Position numbers and translations under genes: made by a program | Notes under the pieces: generated by a model | What the model was told of the DNA's origin: nothing | What the model saw: only the letters and a program-made list of their open reading frames with translations | Database searches by the model: none | Part shown: one piece after another, positions 1 to 12,041 of the stretch | How positions within the stretch are numbered: the first letter of the stretch is position 1 | Layout: every line of letters begins with the position of its first letter | DNA from: Lachancea thermotolerans CBS 6340 | Lineage: Eukaryota > Ascomycota > Saccharomycetes > Saccharomycetales > Saccharomycetaceae | Direction of reading: 5' to 3' | Assembly (NCBI RefSeq): GCF_000142805.1 | Contig: NC_013083.1 | Location: 868,001-932,000 of the forward strand | Length of the DNA stretch: 64,000 nt

Positions 1-107
1 TCAGTGCCTTATTGATTTGGGAACTTTTTGGAAGCACCCGAATAAACGTCTTACAACAAATACTAATACAGTTTTCCAATTGTTTACATTAACCGCTATT
101 TAATATT
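1..107. other. left edge, downstream of BDP1
   Basis: AT-rich sequence at the window edge. One plus-strand frame is open from base 2 to a TAA at 101-103. It could be the tail of a gene lying to the left, but about 33 codons are too few to identify. It probably also holds the 3' flank of BDP1. Confidence 0.3.
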
Positions 108-1787
108 TTAGGGGCCAGTTACCTCTTGAGGCTCCTGAGCCCTATGTCTCTTCATCTGATCTATTGTACCCAGCACAACTTCAGTCTTTCTATATGCGTT
201 AAGCTGATCTTGCCTTAGGCCACCAGAAGCCTTCTTATTAACATTGTCAAGTTCTTTAGCTTTCTGGCTTTGTAAGTCTTCTTCTTTCGCGCTTTGCTTT
301 GAGACTTCGATTTGCTTCAAATGTTCTTCGTGTTCCTTCTGCAAACCCTGGAGCTTTGTGTTGAAGTCTTCTAGCGTTATGAGCTCTTTGCGGATTTCTG
401 TACAATAATGATCAAAGTTTGGGGGAAGTTTTGAACGTAATGCCAGTTCAATCATCACGGGGTGTTTCTTTTCCTCGTTGACAAATTTGGCTTTGATCTG
501 CCGTCTTGTCCGGTATGGAAACATTTGTGATATTAGGTTAAAGTCTGTGCCCCACATCGACAAGGCCTTGTAGAATCTCAAAAGCTCATCTACAGTCCAC
601 GGGTCCGTATATTGCTGTCGGCCGTAAGTCGCCGAGTTGAACAAATTTTCAAAAGGATTTTCGTCCAGTCGAAGTTTGTGGGCGTGCTCCAAAGTCGCAT
701 TTTTATGTCTGTCTACTACTGTGGACTCTTCGTCGACAGCGAAAGTGCCGTCTGACTTCATGCGTAACTGAATCGCTGCATGTTTTTGGTCTGCTTCAGG
801 AATATCAGCATTCATTATTTCCTCAGCAGCTTTTTTACGGCTCTCCAGCAACCGCTCTGCTTCTTCCTTGTTTAACTCGCTCAAAGGCTTGAAGTTCTCG
901 CGGGCTCTAGCTCTCAAAATCCTTCTCTTTTTCCTTGTCTCTTGTTTCGCTTTTATAGCTTCTTGTGCTCGCTGAAAGTTGTCCGATGTTTCACCAATTG
1001 GTAGGTGTGGTTTGCATAGATCAGCAATAGTGAAGCTGTCTTCGTCTACCATATATCGGGAAGAGTCTCCATCTGCTATATTTTTCGGTATTTCCTTCGC
1101 ATTCGAGATGGTGTACTTCTCGTACAAATTGTCAGTACGCTGAAACAGATCACCATTGGTCTCATTCTTTAGGTTTTCATCGTCTGCATCGGCAGATGCT
1201 AAGTGTTCGTCCATGTTATTCATATGAGATAAGATACTAATCCTTTGCGCGGATCCTGTCTTTCGAGATATGGATGACCTAGAAGACATTCTTCTCTTCT
1301 TTATGGCTTGAAAAGATGTATCTGACTCGGAGATACTACTCATTCTCTTCTTTTTCCCCTGGTTTCCAGTAATGGTTGATAGTCTACGGTTCTTAGCGGT
1401 TTCCGCTCCGCTAGGAGCGGCAGTCTGAGACGGTTCCATAAAACCTGATTTGAACATATTGTTTGCCCCGCTTAGTGAATCTAGACGACTCGAGCGCCTC
1501 CTCTGGCCTGGGGGCAAGGAGGCTGGGGGGCTAGCCTGGGTGGATCCAATTTCTTCGTCTAAGCCCTTTGTGGTGCTTTGGCTCAAGGGGTCAAGTTCAT
1601 CGCGGCGTTGCGGCTTTTCTGATTCAGGCTTCTCAATGTTTCCTTCGCTTTCTGCAGACGCAGCTTCGTTAGCTTTGTCATTTGAGGTTCCAAGAGTCTT
1701 GGCTCGCTCTGGTGCACTAACCACTGGTCTGCGCTGCCTAATTTTTGGGGCGAAACGCGTCCCACTTTTATTAACCACACTACTCAT
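108..1787 (-). CDS. BDP1: TFIIIB subunit Bdp1 (B'')
   Basis: Bdp1 is the B'' subunit of TFIIIB. With Brf1 and TBP it recruits RNA polymerase III to tRNA and other class III genes in the nucleus. The 559-aa product opens with the conserved segment SSVVNKSGTRFAPKIRQRR (residues 2-20). It has a basic, serine-rich middle. A SANT/Myb domain lies around residues 393-445 and includes YTDPWTVDELL and YKALSMWGTDFNLISQ, the most conserved part of the family. A charged, helical C-terminal tail follows. Length is close to the S. cerevisiae protein (594 aa). The start is an ATG. The neighbour upstream is a WD40 gene on the same strand about 200 bp away. A CACGTG at 1932-1937 lies about 145 bp upstream of the start. 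Identification is secure. Confidence 0.96.
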   Translation of the reverse strand: MSSVVNKSGTRFAPKIRQRRPVVSAPERAKTLGTSNDKANEAASAESEGNIEKPESEKPQRRDELDPLSQSTTKGLDEEIGSTQASPPASLPPGQRRRSSRLDSLSGANNMFKSGFMEPSQTAAPSGAETAKNRRLSTITGNQGKKKRMSSISESDTSFQAIKKRRMSSRSSISRKTGSAQRISILSHMNNMDEHLASADADDENLKNETNGDLFQRTDNLYEKYTISNAKEIPKNIADGDSSRYMVDEDSFTIADLCKPHLPIGETSDNFQRAQEAIKAKQETRKKRRILRARARENFKPLSELNKEEAERLLESRKKAAEEIMNADIPEADQKHAAIQLRMKSDGTFAVDEESTVVDRHKNATLEHAHKLRLDENPFENLFNSATYGRQQYTDPWTVDELLRFYKALSMWGTDFNLISQMFPYRTRRQIKAKFVNEEKKHPVMIELALRSKLPPNFDHYCTEIRKELITLEDFNTKLQGLQKEHEEHLKQIEVSKQSAKEEDLQSQKAKELDNVNKKASGGLRQDQLNAYRKTEVVLGTIDQMKRHRAQEPQEVTGP

Positions 1788-1931
1788 TGTTCAGAGCAAA
1801 GAACACCAATCGTTCCAATTTGATGAGTAGGCAAATACTAGAAGATGTCCTTTTCACGACGCGCGATGAGATGGAATATATAATACTAGTTTCGTGGTAT
1901 TTTGTAAAAATCTTATATAAAGTCATATAAT

Positions 1932-1937
1932 CACGTG
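1932..1937. promoter_or_regulatory. CACGTG E-box upstream of BDP1
   Basis: A palindromic CACGTG in the 202-bp space between BDP1 and the WD40 gene, flanked as TCACGTGA. This extended form is preferred by Cbf1-type bHLH factors. Occupancy is inferred, not shown. Confidence 0.4.
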
Positions 1938-1989
1938 ATTTGAACGTTGGATGCGATGGCGGTTTGTATAATCGCGGGAGAATTTGTAG

Positions 1990-3213
1990 CTAGTAAGGTT
2001 GATATCTATGATCTTTGGAGCTGCTCTTTGTTTTGCTCTTGCTCTTATCTTTGGAGCGGCGTTCGTGCTTACGTTTTCTCTTTTCATCCTGATCCTTTGA
2101 CACTGCATCAACATCACTAGGTTCTTGACGGAGCTCAATGTCTGGTACCTCGGAGTCCATCATCTCAACTTCAGCCACGGTACCGCTGAAGACGTCGATC
2201 TTCTCAGAGTACTGCCAAAATTCTTGTGGGACGTTTAGTGGTCCGGCACTGGATTTCCACACTTTAAGACTCCCATCCTCTCCGCATGAGTATAGAAGGT
2301 CCTCATGCTGGAACGGGACAAGAACGTCTCTGACCACTTCATCATCATGTGCGGACGGAATAGTTATTGCCGACTGTAGTTCAGGTTTCTCGTGATCTAA
2401 AGGTATCAGCTTCAACTCACCGCGTCCTTCCTCAGATTTTCCTGTCGCAATGAACCCGGGGTAAACGTCGATAACGTAATTGCAGTCCCAAGGCTTTCTG
2501 ACGTCACCAAAGTCGACAGGTTTAGGCTCAGTAGGTTCGTCACGCTTGTCATTGAGTTCGTGAATACCGTAGGTTTCCATATGCGAAAGAGTGTAAATTC
2601 GCTTAGGCGACAACCATCCGCAAGAATGAATGGATGCAAAGTTGATGACCTGATGAAGAGCGTCGTCTTCCTCCTGCTGAGTCAAGTCGTAGATGTTAAC
2701 GTAGCCGTCTGTAGATCCGCTCAACAGGACATTGGGATCACTGGGATGAAACTTGATACTCGTGATGTCGTCATGGTGTGAATCTACAAGCGACCTCAGA
2801 GGCTGCTGCCAAGACCTGATGTCATATACATGCAGCTCTGCATCAACTCCGGAGAGCTCTGTCCCACAGCCAAGTAAACCATGTCTCGAGTCAAGTGAGA
2901 GAAATGGGGCAGATTTTCCATTTTTGAGAGTTGCTACGCAATCGTTTGATTTCAGATCATAAATCTTGACAGCATCCTCTGCTGCAGTTGCAATTAAGCT
3001 CCCATTCATTCGATCATTGTTAATGATAACCATGTCATTGACCGATGTAGCATGAGTTTGAATTTGCAGAATTGATTTATGGGTAGCCCAGTCAATTAGC
3101 TCAACCCTTCCATTGCTTAAGGAAGTCAGCAAACCCGAATTATATATTGGCTGAAGCTTCAAACACCAATTGTTGGGCCCGAATTCAATGCTTTCGAGTT
3201 TGGAGTAAGACAT
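1990..3213 (-). CDS. WD40-repeat protein, YNL035C/WDR89 family
   Basis: A 407-aa beta-propeller protein that resembles the uncharacterised nuclear S. cerevisiae protein YNL035C and metazoan WDR89. The clearest WD repeat (HDDITSIKFHPSDPNVLLSG, then STDGYVNIYDL) lies near residues 146-177. A late blade reads DLLYSCGEDGSLKVWKSS. The C-terminus is a highly basic tail of KRKRK- and SKSK-type sequence, which could be a nuclear or nucleolar signal. An in-frame ATG also exists at 3270. I prefer 3213 because MSYSKLESIEF begins where the first blade starts, and the upstream 19 residues look non-conserved. No biochemical role is established for this family. Confidence 0.85.
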   Translation of the reverse strand: MSYSKLESIEFGPNNWCLKLQPIYNSGLLTSLSNGRVELIDWATHKSILQIQTHATSVNDMVIINNDRMNGSLIATAAEDAVKIYDLKSNDCVATLKNGKSAPFLSLDSRHGLLGCGTELSGVDAELHVYDIRSWQQPLRSLVDSHHDDITSIKFHPSDPNVLLSGSTDGYVNIYDLTQQEEDDALHQVINFASIHSCGWLSPKRIYTLSHMETYGIHELNDKRDEPTEPKPVDFGDVRKPWDCNYVIDVYPGFIATGKSEEGRGELKLIPLDHEKPELQSAITIPSAHDDEVVRDVLVPFQHEDLLYSCGEDGSLKVWKSSAGPLNVPQEFWQYSEKIDVFSGTVAEVEMMDSEVPDIELRQEPSDVDAVSKDQDEKRKRKHERRSKDKSKSKTKSSSKDHRYQPY

Positions 3214-4128
3214 CGAGTACGTTGTCCTCGAGGTTCGAGAACTTTGTGAGATTAACAAATTAATTATCATTTTGTTGATCTATTTTCCGTGACAGTAGCA
3301 GCAAAGAAGTGATACATTTCAAAGACTGTTTTATCTACGGGAGCCATAATACAATGCTTGTTTCGATTATGATTTGACGTGGGCTAAAAGCGGCGGGAGC
3401 TTTGCGAGAGATTTGCGAGAACTTCAATTCCGAGCTTTTCGGGCAATTTCCCTACATCATTTAAGATTTGAAGCTCTCATATAACACAGCATGGACGCAA
3501 AGGCACGATGATTTAACCTTTTTTTCCATCGATGAATTACGACACGAGTTCATCAATTTGAATGGCAACTTTAGAGCGTTTGTATAGTCCGAAGATTGTG
3601 CTCTTTTAAAAGAAGACATCGAAAGCAATTTTACAGGTCACACAAGATAAATTCGCTATTCTCTCGATACCGAGAAGCTCTAAATGATGTTCCCGTGTGA
3701 GGGTGAGTAGCTGTTAAAATGCTTACTCAGTTTTTCTTTGCGGGCCTCAAATTGTTTAGAAACAGCCTTTAGCTTGCCCTTCGGCTAACATAGTACGCAC
3801 TGTATCTATAACTAGACGGTGCAGCTGATTCGAGGTATGCTAGAGCGGCGCTAGTCGTTTTACTCACACTTGTCTTGTGAAGATCTTTCTCTAACTCGTA
3901 TATAGCTATTGTAGGCGCTGTTAATTCGATCTTTAATGGGCCCCTTTCCGCCTTCATAGGCGCAGGGTCCATCAAAATTCAGGAAAATAATACACGGCGA
4001 GCTCACCCTTCCTTTAATTGCGAAAGCTCTAGCTTTTGAAACAATACTGATCATTCATTTTTGTATTTTTGCTCGCCAAATTCAGCCATTCAGGATCACC
4101 CCGGCTATATTAGAATAGTCTGCATGGA
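3214..4128. promoter_or_regulatory. divergent intergenic region, WD40 gene / kinase
   Basis: About 0.9 kb separates the two divergently transcribed genes. I see no tRNA, no snoRNA with paired C and D boxes, and no credible protein gene. Short open frames here lack family-like sequence. A two-codon reading frame sits at the right edge and is listed separately. Confidence 0.5.
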
Positions 4129-4132
4129 ATGA
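4124..4132 (+). promoter_or_regulatory. two-codon upstream ORF overlapping the kinase start
   Basis: ATGGAATGA encodes Met-Glu-stop. Its TGA (4130-4132) overlaps the kinase ATG (4129-4131) in the AUGA arrangement. If the transcript includes 4124, scanning ribosomes meet this start first. Leaky scanning or reinitiation would then set kinase output. The sequence is plain; any effect on translation is inference. Confidence 0.5.
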
Positions 4133-6501
4133 ATCAGTCGTTAAATGACATATACCAGCCAGGAACAGAGCTCACTGTCGGCTCTCACCGAGCTCGGATC
4201 ATCAAGTACCTTACAAGTGGTGGGTTTGCTCACATTTATACAGCTGAAATCTGTCCGGCAGATCTCAGCAGTCCTGCTAAAATTGCATGCCTAAAAAGAG
4301 TGCTTGTTCCGGACAAGCCAAGTCTTAATGTGCTACGGGCAGAGGTTGATGCCATGAAATTGCTTCGTGGGAATCAGCACGTTGTATCATATATCGACTC
4401 GCATGCCGCCAAATCGGGAGTTCACGATGGCTCATACGAAGTTTTTCTACTAATGGAATACTGCTCTGGTGGAGGTTTAATAGACTTCATGAACACTAGG
4501 CTGCAGAACAGACTCCAGGAAGGGGAGGTACTTAAAATAACGAGCGATATCACTCAGGGTATTGCAGCAATGCATGCTTTGCAACCGCCGCTAATTCACA
4601 GAGATATCAAGATAGAAAATGTGTTAATTTCGGACGACAGAACCTTCAAGGTCTGCGACTTTGGCTCTGTGTGTGGCGTTATTAGACCTCCAAAGAATCC
4701 TCAAGAATTCAACTATGTTCAACACGACATTTTGAAAAACACAACCGCTCAATACAGAGCACCAGAGATGATCGATCTCTACAGAGGCTATCCAATTAAT
4801 GAAAAGTCTGACATATGGGCCTTAGGTGTTTTCTTGTATAAACTCTGCTACTACACCACGCCATTCGAGAAAGTTGGTGAAGCCGCCATATTGCATTCGA
4901 GATTCCAATTTCCTTCATATCCACAATACAGCGACAGTTTGAAGCATTTGATAAGCTTTATGTTATCTGAGAACCCCACTCAAAGGCCTAACATATGCCA
5001 AGTATTGGAAGAGGTCTCCCGCATACAAGGGACTCCGTGTCCTTTGCGCAACTTCTATGTTACAAGAGCTATGCAGCAGCAGCAGCAACATCAGCAACCA
5101 AAAATCAAGTTCGATCATTCTGCGAGCCAACCGAAACTTGATTCAGCAAACAACATAATTAATGTGCCTTTTAAAATGAGCCATAATCAACCTCTCAGGT
5201 CCACCCAAACTTTCGCTGGGGCCCCTGTTAATGCAGCATCTAATGGGTATTTGCCCGCTCTGAAGCCACTCCCAATCCAGCCTGTGAGCTCAAGTTTCAC
5301 AAATGGCCCCTTTAAATTCATAGAGGGAAACAAAGCTTTGCAAAGCAAACAAACGCCGCACTTCCAGCCCCCAATTAGCCACGACTTTAACAGACTTGGG
5401 AGGTCTCAAACTTTCACACCAACAAGCACTCTTGCCTCGAGGTCTTCTGTAAGCCCCCCTTTGGCAGGCAGAGGCGATATTTCCAAAATAATCAGCGCAA
5501 ATCCCACTAACGTGGAACCTTCTCCGATATACTTAAGCTCTGGAACTCAAACGGACGATGGATTTGCCTCTAGCCACGCTCTCAAGTTAGAGCGGACAAA
5601 ATCCATTGCTTCACTTTCGTCTTCGGAGTCTGTTGAATCACAACACACTGGCGGGAGCGCCACTAGAAGGTTTGGCCAAAAACTGAAGGTTTTCACAGGT
5701 GAGAGAAGATCAATTTCTCCAATAAAATCTCGCCAAAACACTGGCGACAGCGTAAGGTCTGCTTTCGCTACTCTACGTCGCGGCTTTTCGGGCGGAAGTT
5801 TCAAAAGCGAACTACCCAACAAAAGGAACTCTTTAGACATCTCTTCAACATCTTCCCATTCAAATGGGTTCAAGTTCCGTGTATCATCATCCGAGTCTAT
5901 TGAAGAGGAGAACGTTTATCCTCGATTTTCACACTCAAGAAGCAGCAGTAGCGCATCCATTGTGTCCGATTTAGATCAATTACAGCAGGATGATACCGGT
6001 GCGAAGAATTACTACAAAAGCCACTCGCCAGTTAAAGTTTCTGCAACACAAGGTTCTCGATCCTCTATACAAAAGCGTGTTCAAGACTTGCTAAAGAATT
6101 CCCAGGACTCCCCTGTCAAAAAGACTGCACATGGCTATGGAATGCTCTCTCCGGGCGATGAAGCAGCAGAGCTTGCCTCACAGCTTACGAATGAGACTAT
6201 GCTGCAAAATGTCCATCAATCCACAGCTTCAACACCAAAAGTGCTATCACCAGCGAAGCGGAACTCTAGTGTCGTTATTAAGGCGGGGCAACAAGTCTCC
6301 AAAGACGCGGAAGAGGTTCCCTCTTCCCGTAAGCCAGCGCCACCTAAGCCCAAGCGGCCGAAAAAGCCTTCGCATCTGAAAGCAGATAAGATCATTAAGG
6401 AAGCGGAAACTTCAGCATATGAGCACTCAGTTGACATAAGTGATATTGAGATTGACGAACTAGAGAAAGACTTTAAAAGACGATTTCCGAGCGCAGTTTG
6501 A
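4129..6501 (+). CDS. ARK1: actin-regulating Ser/Thr kinase, Ark1/Prk1 family
   Basis: This Ark1/Prk1 (AAK/GAK-type) kinase phosphorylates coat proteins such as Pan1 and Sla1 at cortical actin patches and promotes coat disassembly after endocytosis. The 790-aa product has an N-terminal kinase domain at about residues 27-300. It contains the glycine loop SGGFAHIY, Lys56 (ACLKR), HRDIKIEN with Asp159, and DFG starting at Asp177. A glutamine run near residue 315 follows. A long disordered Ser-rich region then leads to a proline/lysine motif at about 735-747 (KPAPPKPKRPKKP), which matches the Abp1 SH3-binding tail of the family. The length is nearest to Prk1 (810 aa). S. cerevisiae has two duplicates, ARK1 and PRK1, and this is the single unduplicated form. 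Its end lies 64 bp from the convergent HDA1. Confidence 0.93.
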   Translation: MNQSLNDIYQPGTELTVGSHRARIIKYLTSGGFAHIYTAEICPADLSSPAKIACLKRVLVPDKPSLNVLRAEVDAMKLLRGNQHVVSYIDSHAAKSGVHDGSYEVFLLMEYCSGGGLIDFMNTRLQNRLQEGEVLKITSDITQGIAAMHALQPPLIHRDIKIENVLISDDRTFKVCDFGSVCGVIRPPKNPQEFNYVQHDILKNTTAQYRAPEMIDLYRGYPINEKSDIWALGVFLYKLCYYTTPFEKVGEAAILHSRFQFPSYPQYSDSLKHLISFMLSENPTQRPNICQVLEEVSRIQGTPCPLRNFYVTRAMQQQQQHQQPKIKFDHSASQPKLDSANNIINVPFKMSHNQPLRSTQTFAGAPVNAASNGYLPALKPLPIQPVSSSFTNGPFKFIEGNKALQSKQTPHFQPPISHDFNRLGRSQTFTPTSTLASRSSVSPPLAGRGDISKIISANPTNVEPSPIYLSSGTQTDDGFASSHALKLERTKSIASLSSSESVESQHTGGSATRRFGQKLKVFTGERRSISPIKSRQNTGDSVRSAFATLRRGFSGGSFKSELPNKRNSLDISSTSSHSNGFKFRVSSSESIEEENVYPRFSHSRSSSSASIVSDLDQLQQDDTGAKNYYKSHSPVKVSATQGSRSSIQKRVQDLLKNSQDSPVKKTAHGYGMLSPGDEAAELASQLTNETMLQNVHQSTASTPKVLSPAKRNSSVVIKAGQQVSKDAEEVPSSRKPAPPKPKRPKKPSHLKADKIIKEAETSAYEHSVDISDIEIDELEKDFKRRFPSAV

Positions 6502-6565
6502 ATGCAATCAGAGCGGAATGAACGTATATAAAAACTCTGAATGGCGGGAATCTCGAATGACCGTC

Positions 6566-8692
6566 TCATTCGCTGTCGCTCCATTCTTCGAAAGTGTCAA
6601 GAATAAAATCTGTTGCCTCCTCAAACCTCTCTTCAAGTATGTTATTTATCCCATCGGAGTCGCACTTAAGTACTCTTCCAAATTTTTTTCTTGGTTTCTT
6701 GTTCTCATTACCGTCGTTGCCCCAACAAGTGTGTTCAGCACTTGCAAAAACCAGTGAATTTTTAAAATACCAGTCAGCTAACGTTTCATCAACAAGAGGA
6801 ATCAACGGTCTTAGTGGCCTTTGATCAACAAACGAAACAGCCGACTTGACAACACTCCTCGTGTCCCTGTGACCAAGAAGGTGAACCACCCCGCTGTGTG
6901 CATCTCCTATTGCAACAAAGGCAACCCTGTTAAGGCTTGGGAAGTATTTTAGGTAGTTATCCCAAATGTGTACAAGGACCTCTTGCGCTGTTATCACAGC
7001 AGAGTAGTTGTCTTGTTCATGAAGCGACTGAGGTATATTGATGTCAATGACTCCGTAATTTCTACTCGAAGCCCATTTTATCACATCAAGGGTAGTATCG
7101 ACTATGATGGATGTTGAGGGATCAATTGTGCCTGTGGCTCGACTTCTTTGAGCCCATATGCTGGGAGTATCATGAACACACACTATAATCGCGGAAGCAT
7201 CATAAATGTTTGGAGAGCAGATTGCTGTGTCGTCTGGTAGCTCTTTCTTGAAAAGCGGCAAAGTAACAAATCTGAACTCGTTTGCCAACAACCGCATTTG
7301 TTGCTGCCGTATTGCGTTTTGTAGAGGAAAGTTTTTGTTGATTGCAGTATCGGTAGCCTGTTCCTTAAAAGAGCAACCATCGTTGCCATGTGTACTCTTA
7401 AAGCACTTCCAGTACTTAGATTGGGTTTTAATAACGGAATCAATCACTTCGACGGCTTCGAGCTTGGGTTGTTTAACTACAGGCAACTCGTCTGGTGGCT
7501 CTCCTATCAAAACCTTGGCTACTGCTAAGGCACTTTTAGCAATAGAATCCAAGCTATAACCACCCTCAAGAACGGCGCAAAGATTGCCTCTGGCCAAAGA
7601 TTTCAGCATATGCGTCATATGCCCATAACAGCTGGGAGTTACGTGACACTGGCCAACGGTATCGCCATCCGCAGCATCAAACCCTGAAGATATTATCACT
7701 AGATCGGGTCGAAATTCACGCCCCATTGGCATTATCACCTGCTCAAACGCCCACAGATACTCGGAATCGCCAACTCCTTTCCAGGGCCAGGGTATGTTGC
7801 AATTAAATCCCTCGCCTTTCCCTTCTCCAACTCTGTCAGAGTTCCCGTGAATAGTCCCTGGGTAGTACTTTCCCAACTCGTGTCTATGAAGTGAAATGTA
7901 GAGCACGCGGTCGTCATCGTAAAAGGCTTTTTGAGTTCCGTTGCCATGATGGACATCCCAGTCAAGAACCATAATTTTGCGTACGCTTTCGGGGTAGTTT
8001 TTTAAAATGTTCTGCGCAGCAACTGCAACATTACTAAAAAGGCAGAATCCACCTGCCACTTCAGGTTCAGCATGATGTCCAGGAGGCCGCACGACTGCTA
8101 ATGCATTTTTGACACGCCCCTCAACGACCGCTTTACAAGCTTCAATGGCGCCACCGCATGAGAGTTTCGCACTAAGATATGAGTCGTTGTTGAAGTAAAC
8201 AGAATCACCTTTTTCGGTTTCCTTCAGAAGCTGATCTCTTGTCATGCTGGTGGTCTTGGAGATAAATTCCAAGTGCTCTTTGGTATGGACTTGCAAAATT
8301 TCCTCGTCGGTAGCCTCTCTAACGGGAATTTTGAGCATAAGATCGCCAATACTGTCAACTCCACTGAGGGTTGGATCGTCTATTAGGCCGTTTTCTGCTA
8401 ATATCTTGTAAATTCTGTAAATTCGCCTAGGGTCCTCTGGATGAGGATCAATGTATTCGAAGTAGGATGTAAAGATTTTTGCATGGTAGCGCATCCTGAC
8501 ATCATAACACAGTCCAGTTTTGAGAGGGGTGTAGTGTAATTTTGGTCGGCAAGCTGGCACTATCGTTGGTCTTTTGGCAACCGAGGCTTGGTTTCCCGTC
8601 CCGTCGTTCAATGTGGCGCTTTCGTGATCTCTTTTCAAACCATTTATTTGCTCTGATGGCTCTTCCTGTTTGACTTCAGCGCTCTCAGTCAT
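6566..8692 (-). CDS. HDA1: class II histone deacetylase Hda1
   Basis: Hda1 is the catalytic subunit of the Hda1-Hda2-Hda3 complex. It removes acetyl groups from histones H2B and H3 at repressed promoters. The 708-aa length matches S. cerevisiae Hda1 (706 aa). The zinc-dependent deacetylase domain spans roughly residues 60-390. Catalytic His206-His207 lie in PPGHHAEP, and zinc-site sequences appear in DWDVHHGNGT and SSGFDAADGD. The C-terminal third corresponds to the Arb2-like domain used for complex assembly. The start is an ATG. Only 63 bp separate it from the divergent RCM1 start, so the two genes must share a very short promoter. Confidence 0.96.
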   Translation of the reverse strand: MTESAEVKQEEPSEQINGLKRDHESATLNDGTGNQASVAKRPTIVPACRPKLHYTPLKTGLCYDVRMRYHAKIFTSYFEYIDPHPEDPRRIYRIYKILAENGLIDDPTLSGVDSIGDLMLKIPVREATDEEILQVHTKEHLEFISKTTSMTRDQLLKETEKGDSVYFNNDSYLSAKLSCGGAIEACKAVVEGRVKNALAVVRPPGHHAEPEVAGGFCLFSNVAVAAQNILKNYPESVRKIMVLDWDVHHGNGTQKAFYDDDRVLYISLHRHELGKYYPGTIHGNSDRVGEGKGEGFNCNIPWPWKGVGDSEYLWAFEQVIMPMGREFRPDLVIISSGFDAADGDTVGQCHVTPSCYGHMTHMLKSLARGNLCAVLEGGYSLDSIAKSALAVAKVLIGEPPDELPVVKQPKLEAVEVIDSVIKTQSKYWKCFKSTHGNDGCSFKEQATDTAINKNFPLQNAIRQQQMRLLANEFRFVTLPLFKKELPDDTAICSPNIYDASAIIVCVHDTPSIWAQRSRATGTIDPSTSIIVDTTLDVIKWASSRNYGVIDINIPQSLHEQDNYSAVITAQEVLVHIWDNYLKYFPSLNRVAFVAIGDAHSGVVHLLGHRDTRSVVKSAVSFVDQRPLRPLIPLVDETLADWYFKNSLVFASAEHTCWGNDGNENKKPRKKFGRVLKCDSDGINNILEERFEEATDFILDTFEEWSDSE

Positions 8693-8755
8693 TGTGAGCT
8701 TGCCGCTAGGTGGTCTTGAGGCAGAGTCTTCGTATCTTTTTTGAACAATTAGCCG
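8693..8755. promoter_or_regulatory. 63-bp bidirectional promoter, HDA1/RCM1
   Basis: Both start codons border this 63-bp gap. It holds a short T run (TTTTTT) but no TATA, E-box, PAC or Reb1 site that I can see. At least one transcript probably has a leader only tens of bases long, or initiates inside the other gene. Confidence 0.5.
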
Positions 8756-10345
8756 ATGGACGCTCAGGTGTTTCTGGTAACTACACAGTTCATTAAAAAT
8801 TTCATAGATAATATGAAATCAAAGCTCATCGCCAAAAAGCATCTACTATTGAAAAAGCCCAACACTGCCGACAAACGACTTGACGTGCCTATAATGAACT
8901 TCTATAGAGACGCTACTTGGGTGCTGGAATATGTTGAAAGTGCAGAAAAAGGTGGTCGGGTTGCAGGTTCTTTACAAACCCTAGTATTGAACAGTTGTAA
9001 AAAATATCAGCTGAAAACCAACCCAAAGCACATATATGCAGCAGTCTACTCATGCTGGCGATACAATGAATTTCTGGACAAACTGTTAAAGCGATCCGGA
9101 ATTCTGAAGGATATCCCTAAGAAGAAAGGTAAGGAGGTTTTCAACCCAACAACTATTAAACTGTTGGTACACGATCTACTGTTTTCGAAGAACAAAAGAA
9201 TACAAATGGGCAAGCATCCTTTGAAGGAATTTGTTTTGAAATATAAGGCAAGGCTCAGTAGCGAGCTAGTAAGACTGAAAATCAAGCTTAAGGTGACTGA
9301 TTTGCAGCAACTACTAAAGGACGACAGAAACGATATGACGCCTGTGAGATGGTTCAGATTAAACCCCATACGGTGCGGCGCAAAATCAGAAGACATACTG
9401 CAGGAATTGTCTAAGAAGTTTCCCACGCGTGTTAACTCGTGGACTAATATAGCCCCAGGTTGCATCTATCACGACGAATATATACCCGGCCTATTTGGGG
9501 TACATCCAGCAGACAAAATAACTTCCCATGAACTTTACAAGACGGGCAAAGTTATAATTCAAGATCGTGCCTCCTGTTTCCCTGCCCATATACTTAATGC
9601 CTCCTCAGAGGATCTCATCATTGATGCATGTGCGGCTCCTGGCAACAAAACAACACACGTTGCCGCGCACATTTTCCAAGATCAAGCAGTCGAGTCTGTT
9701 CGTATTCATGCGTTTGAAAAAGACCCTGAGCGTGCGAAGACTTTGCGCACCATGATCAACACAGCTGGTTGCACCAAAGGTATTGAAGTCCATGTCGGAG
9801 ATTTTACACAACTGGCGAAACCTGGTAAATTCCCAGACGTGACGGGCTTTATTCTCGACCCTAGTTGTTCTGGAAGTGGCATATTTGGTCGTAAGATGAT
9901 TGACGACCGTAATAAATCCAAAGCAGATGGCGCCTCACCTGTCGAAGAAGAGGAAAAAGAAGAAGAACGCGAGGACATTTCAGATAAGGATCTCAAGAAT
10001 AGGCTGGAGAAACTAGCTTCATTCCAGTTTGAAATAGTAAAGCATGCAATGTCCTTTCCTAGTGCCAAAAAGCTCGTTTACAGTACCTGCTCAGTCCATG
10101 CTGAGGAGAATGAACGTATTGTCGTTGATCTTCTGCTTGATTCCAAAGTTAAGGAATGGGGCTGGCGCGTAAGAAAGAGAGCTGGGGTGATTCCCACATG
10201 GTCCAGAAGAGGATTTTATAAGGAATTCGAAGAAGTGTTTCGTGACGAAGACACTGCCAAAGAATTAGCAGAAGCCTGTATCAGAGTGGCACCCAAAGAA
10301 GACGGTGGGATTGGGTTCTTCGCAGTTTGCTTCGAACGTGACTAA
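8756..10345 (+). CDS. RCM1: 25S rRNA m5C methyltransferase Rcm1 (NSUN5 family)
   Basis: Rcm1 places 5-methylcytosine on 25S rRNA (C2278 in S. cerevisiae) in the nucleolus. The 529-aa product has the RsmB/NSUN fold. The SAM-binding motif [11 protein letters not shown] is at residues 290-299. Motif [10 protein letters not shown] places one catalytic Cys at 371. Motif [14 protein letters not shown] places the second Cys at 445. An acidic insert ([11 protein letters not shown]) lies between motifs IV and VI. Length is near the S. cerevisiae protein (490 aa). It ends 29 bp from the convergent LYS12 stop, so the two 3' ends very likely overlap as transcripts. Confidence 0.95.
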   Translation: MDAQVFLVTTQFIKNFIDNMKSKLIAKKHLLLKKPNTADKRLDVPIMNFYRDATWVLEYVESAEKGGRVAGSLQTLVLNSCKKYQLKTNPKHIYAAVYSCWRYNEFLDKLLKRSGILKDIPKKKGKEVFNPTTIKLLVHDLLFSKNKRIQMGKHPLKEFVLKYKARLSSELVRLKIKLKVTDLQQLLKDDRNDMTPVRWFRLNPIRCGAKSEDILQELSKKFPTRVNSWTNIAPGCIYHDEYIPGLFGVHPADKITSHELYKTGKVIIQDRASCFPAHILNASSEDLIIDACAAPGNKTTHVAAHIFQDQAVESVRIHAFEKDPERAKTLRTMINTAGCTKGIEVHVGDFTQLAKPGKFPDVTGFILDPSCSGSGIFGRKMIDDRNKSKADGASPVEEEEKEEEREDISDKDLKNRLEKLASFQFEIVKHAMSFPSAKKLVYSTCSVHAEENERIVVDLLLDSKVKEWGWRVRKRAGVIPTWSRRGFYKEFEEVFRDEDTAKELAEACIRVAPKEDGGIGFFAVCFERD

Positions 10346-10374
10346 ATCTGTTATTACAATAAATCGTTTATACA

Positions 10375-12041
<1,667 letters not shown>

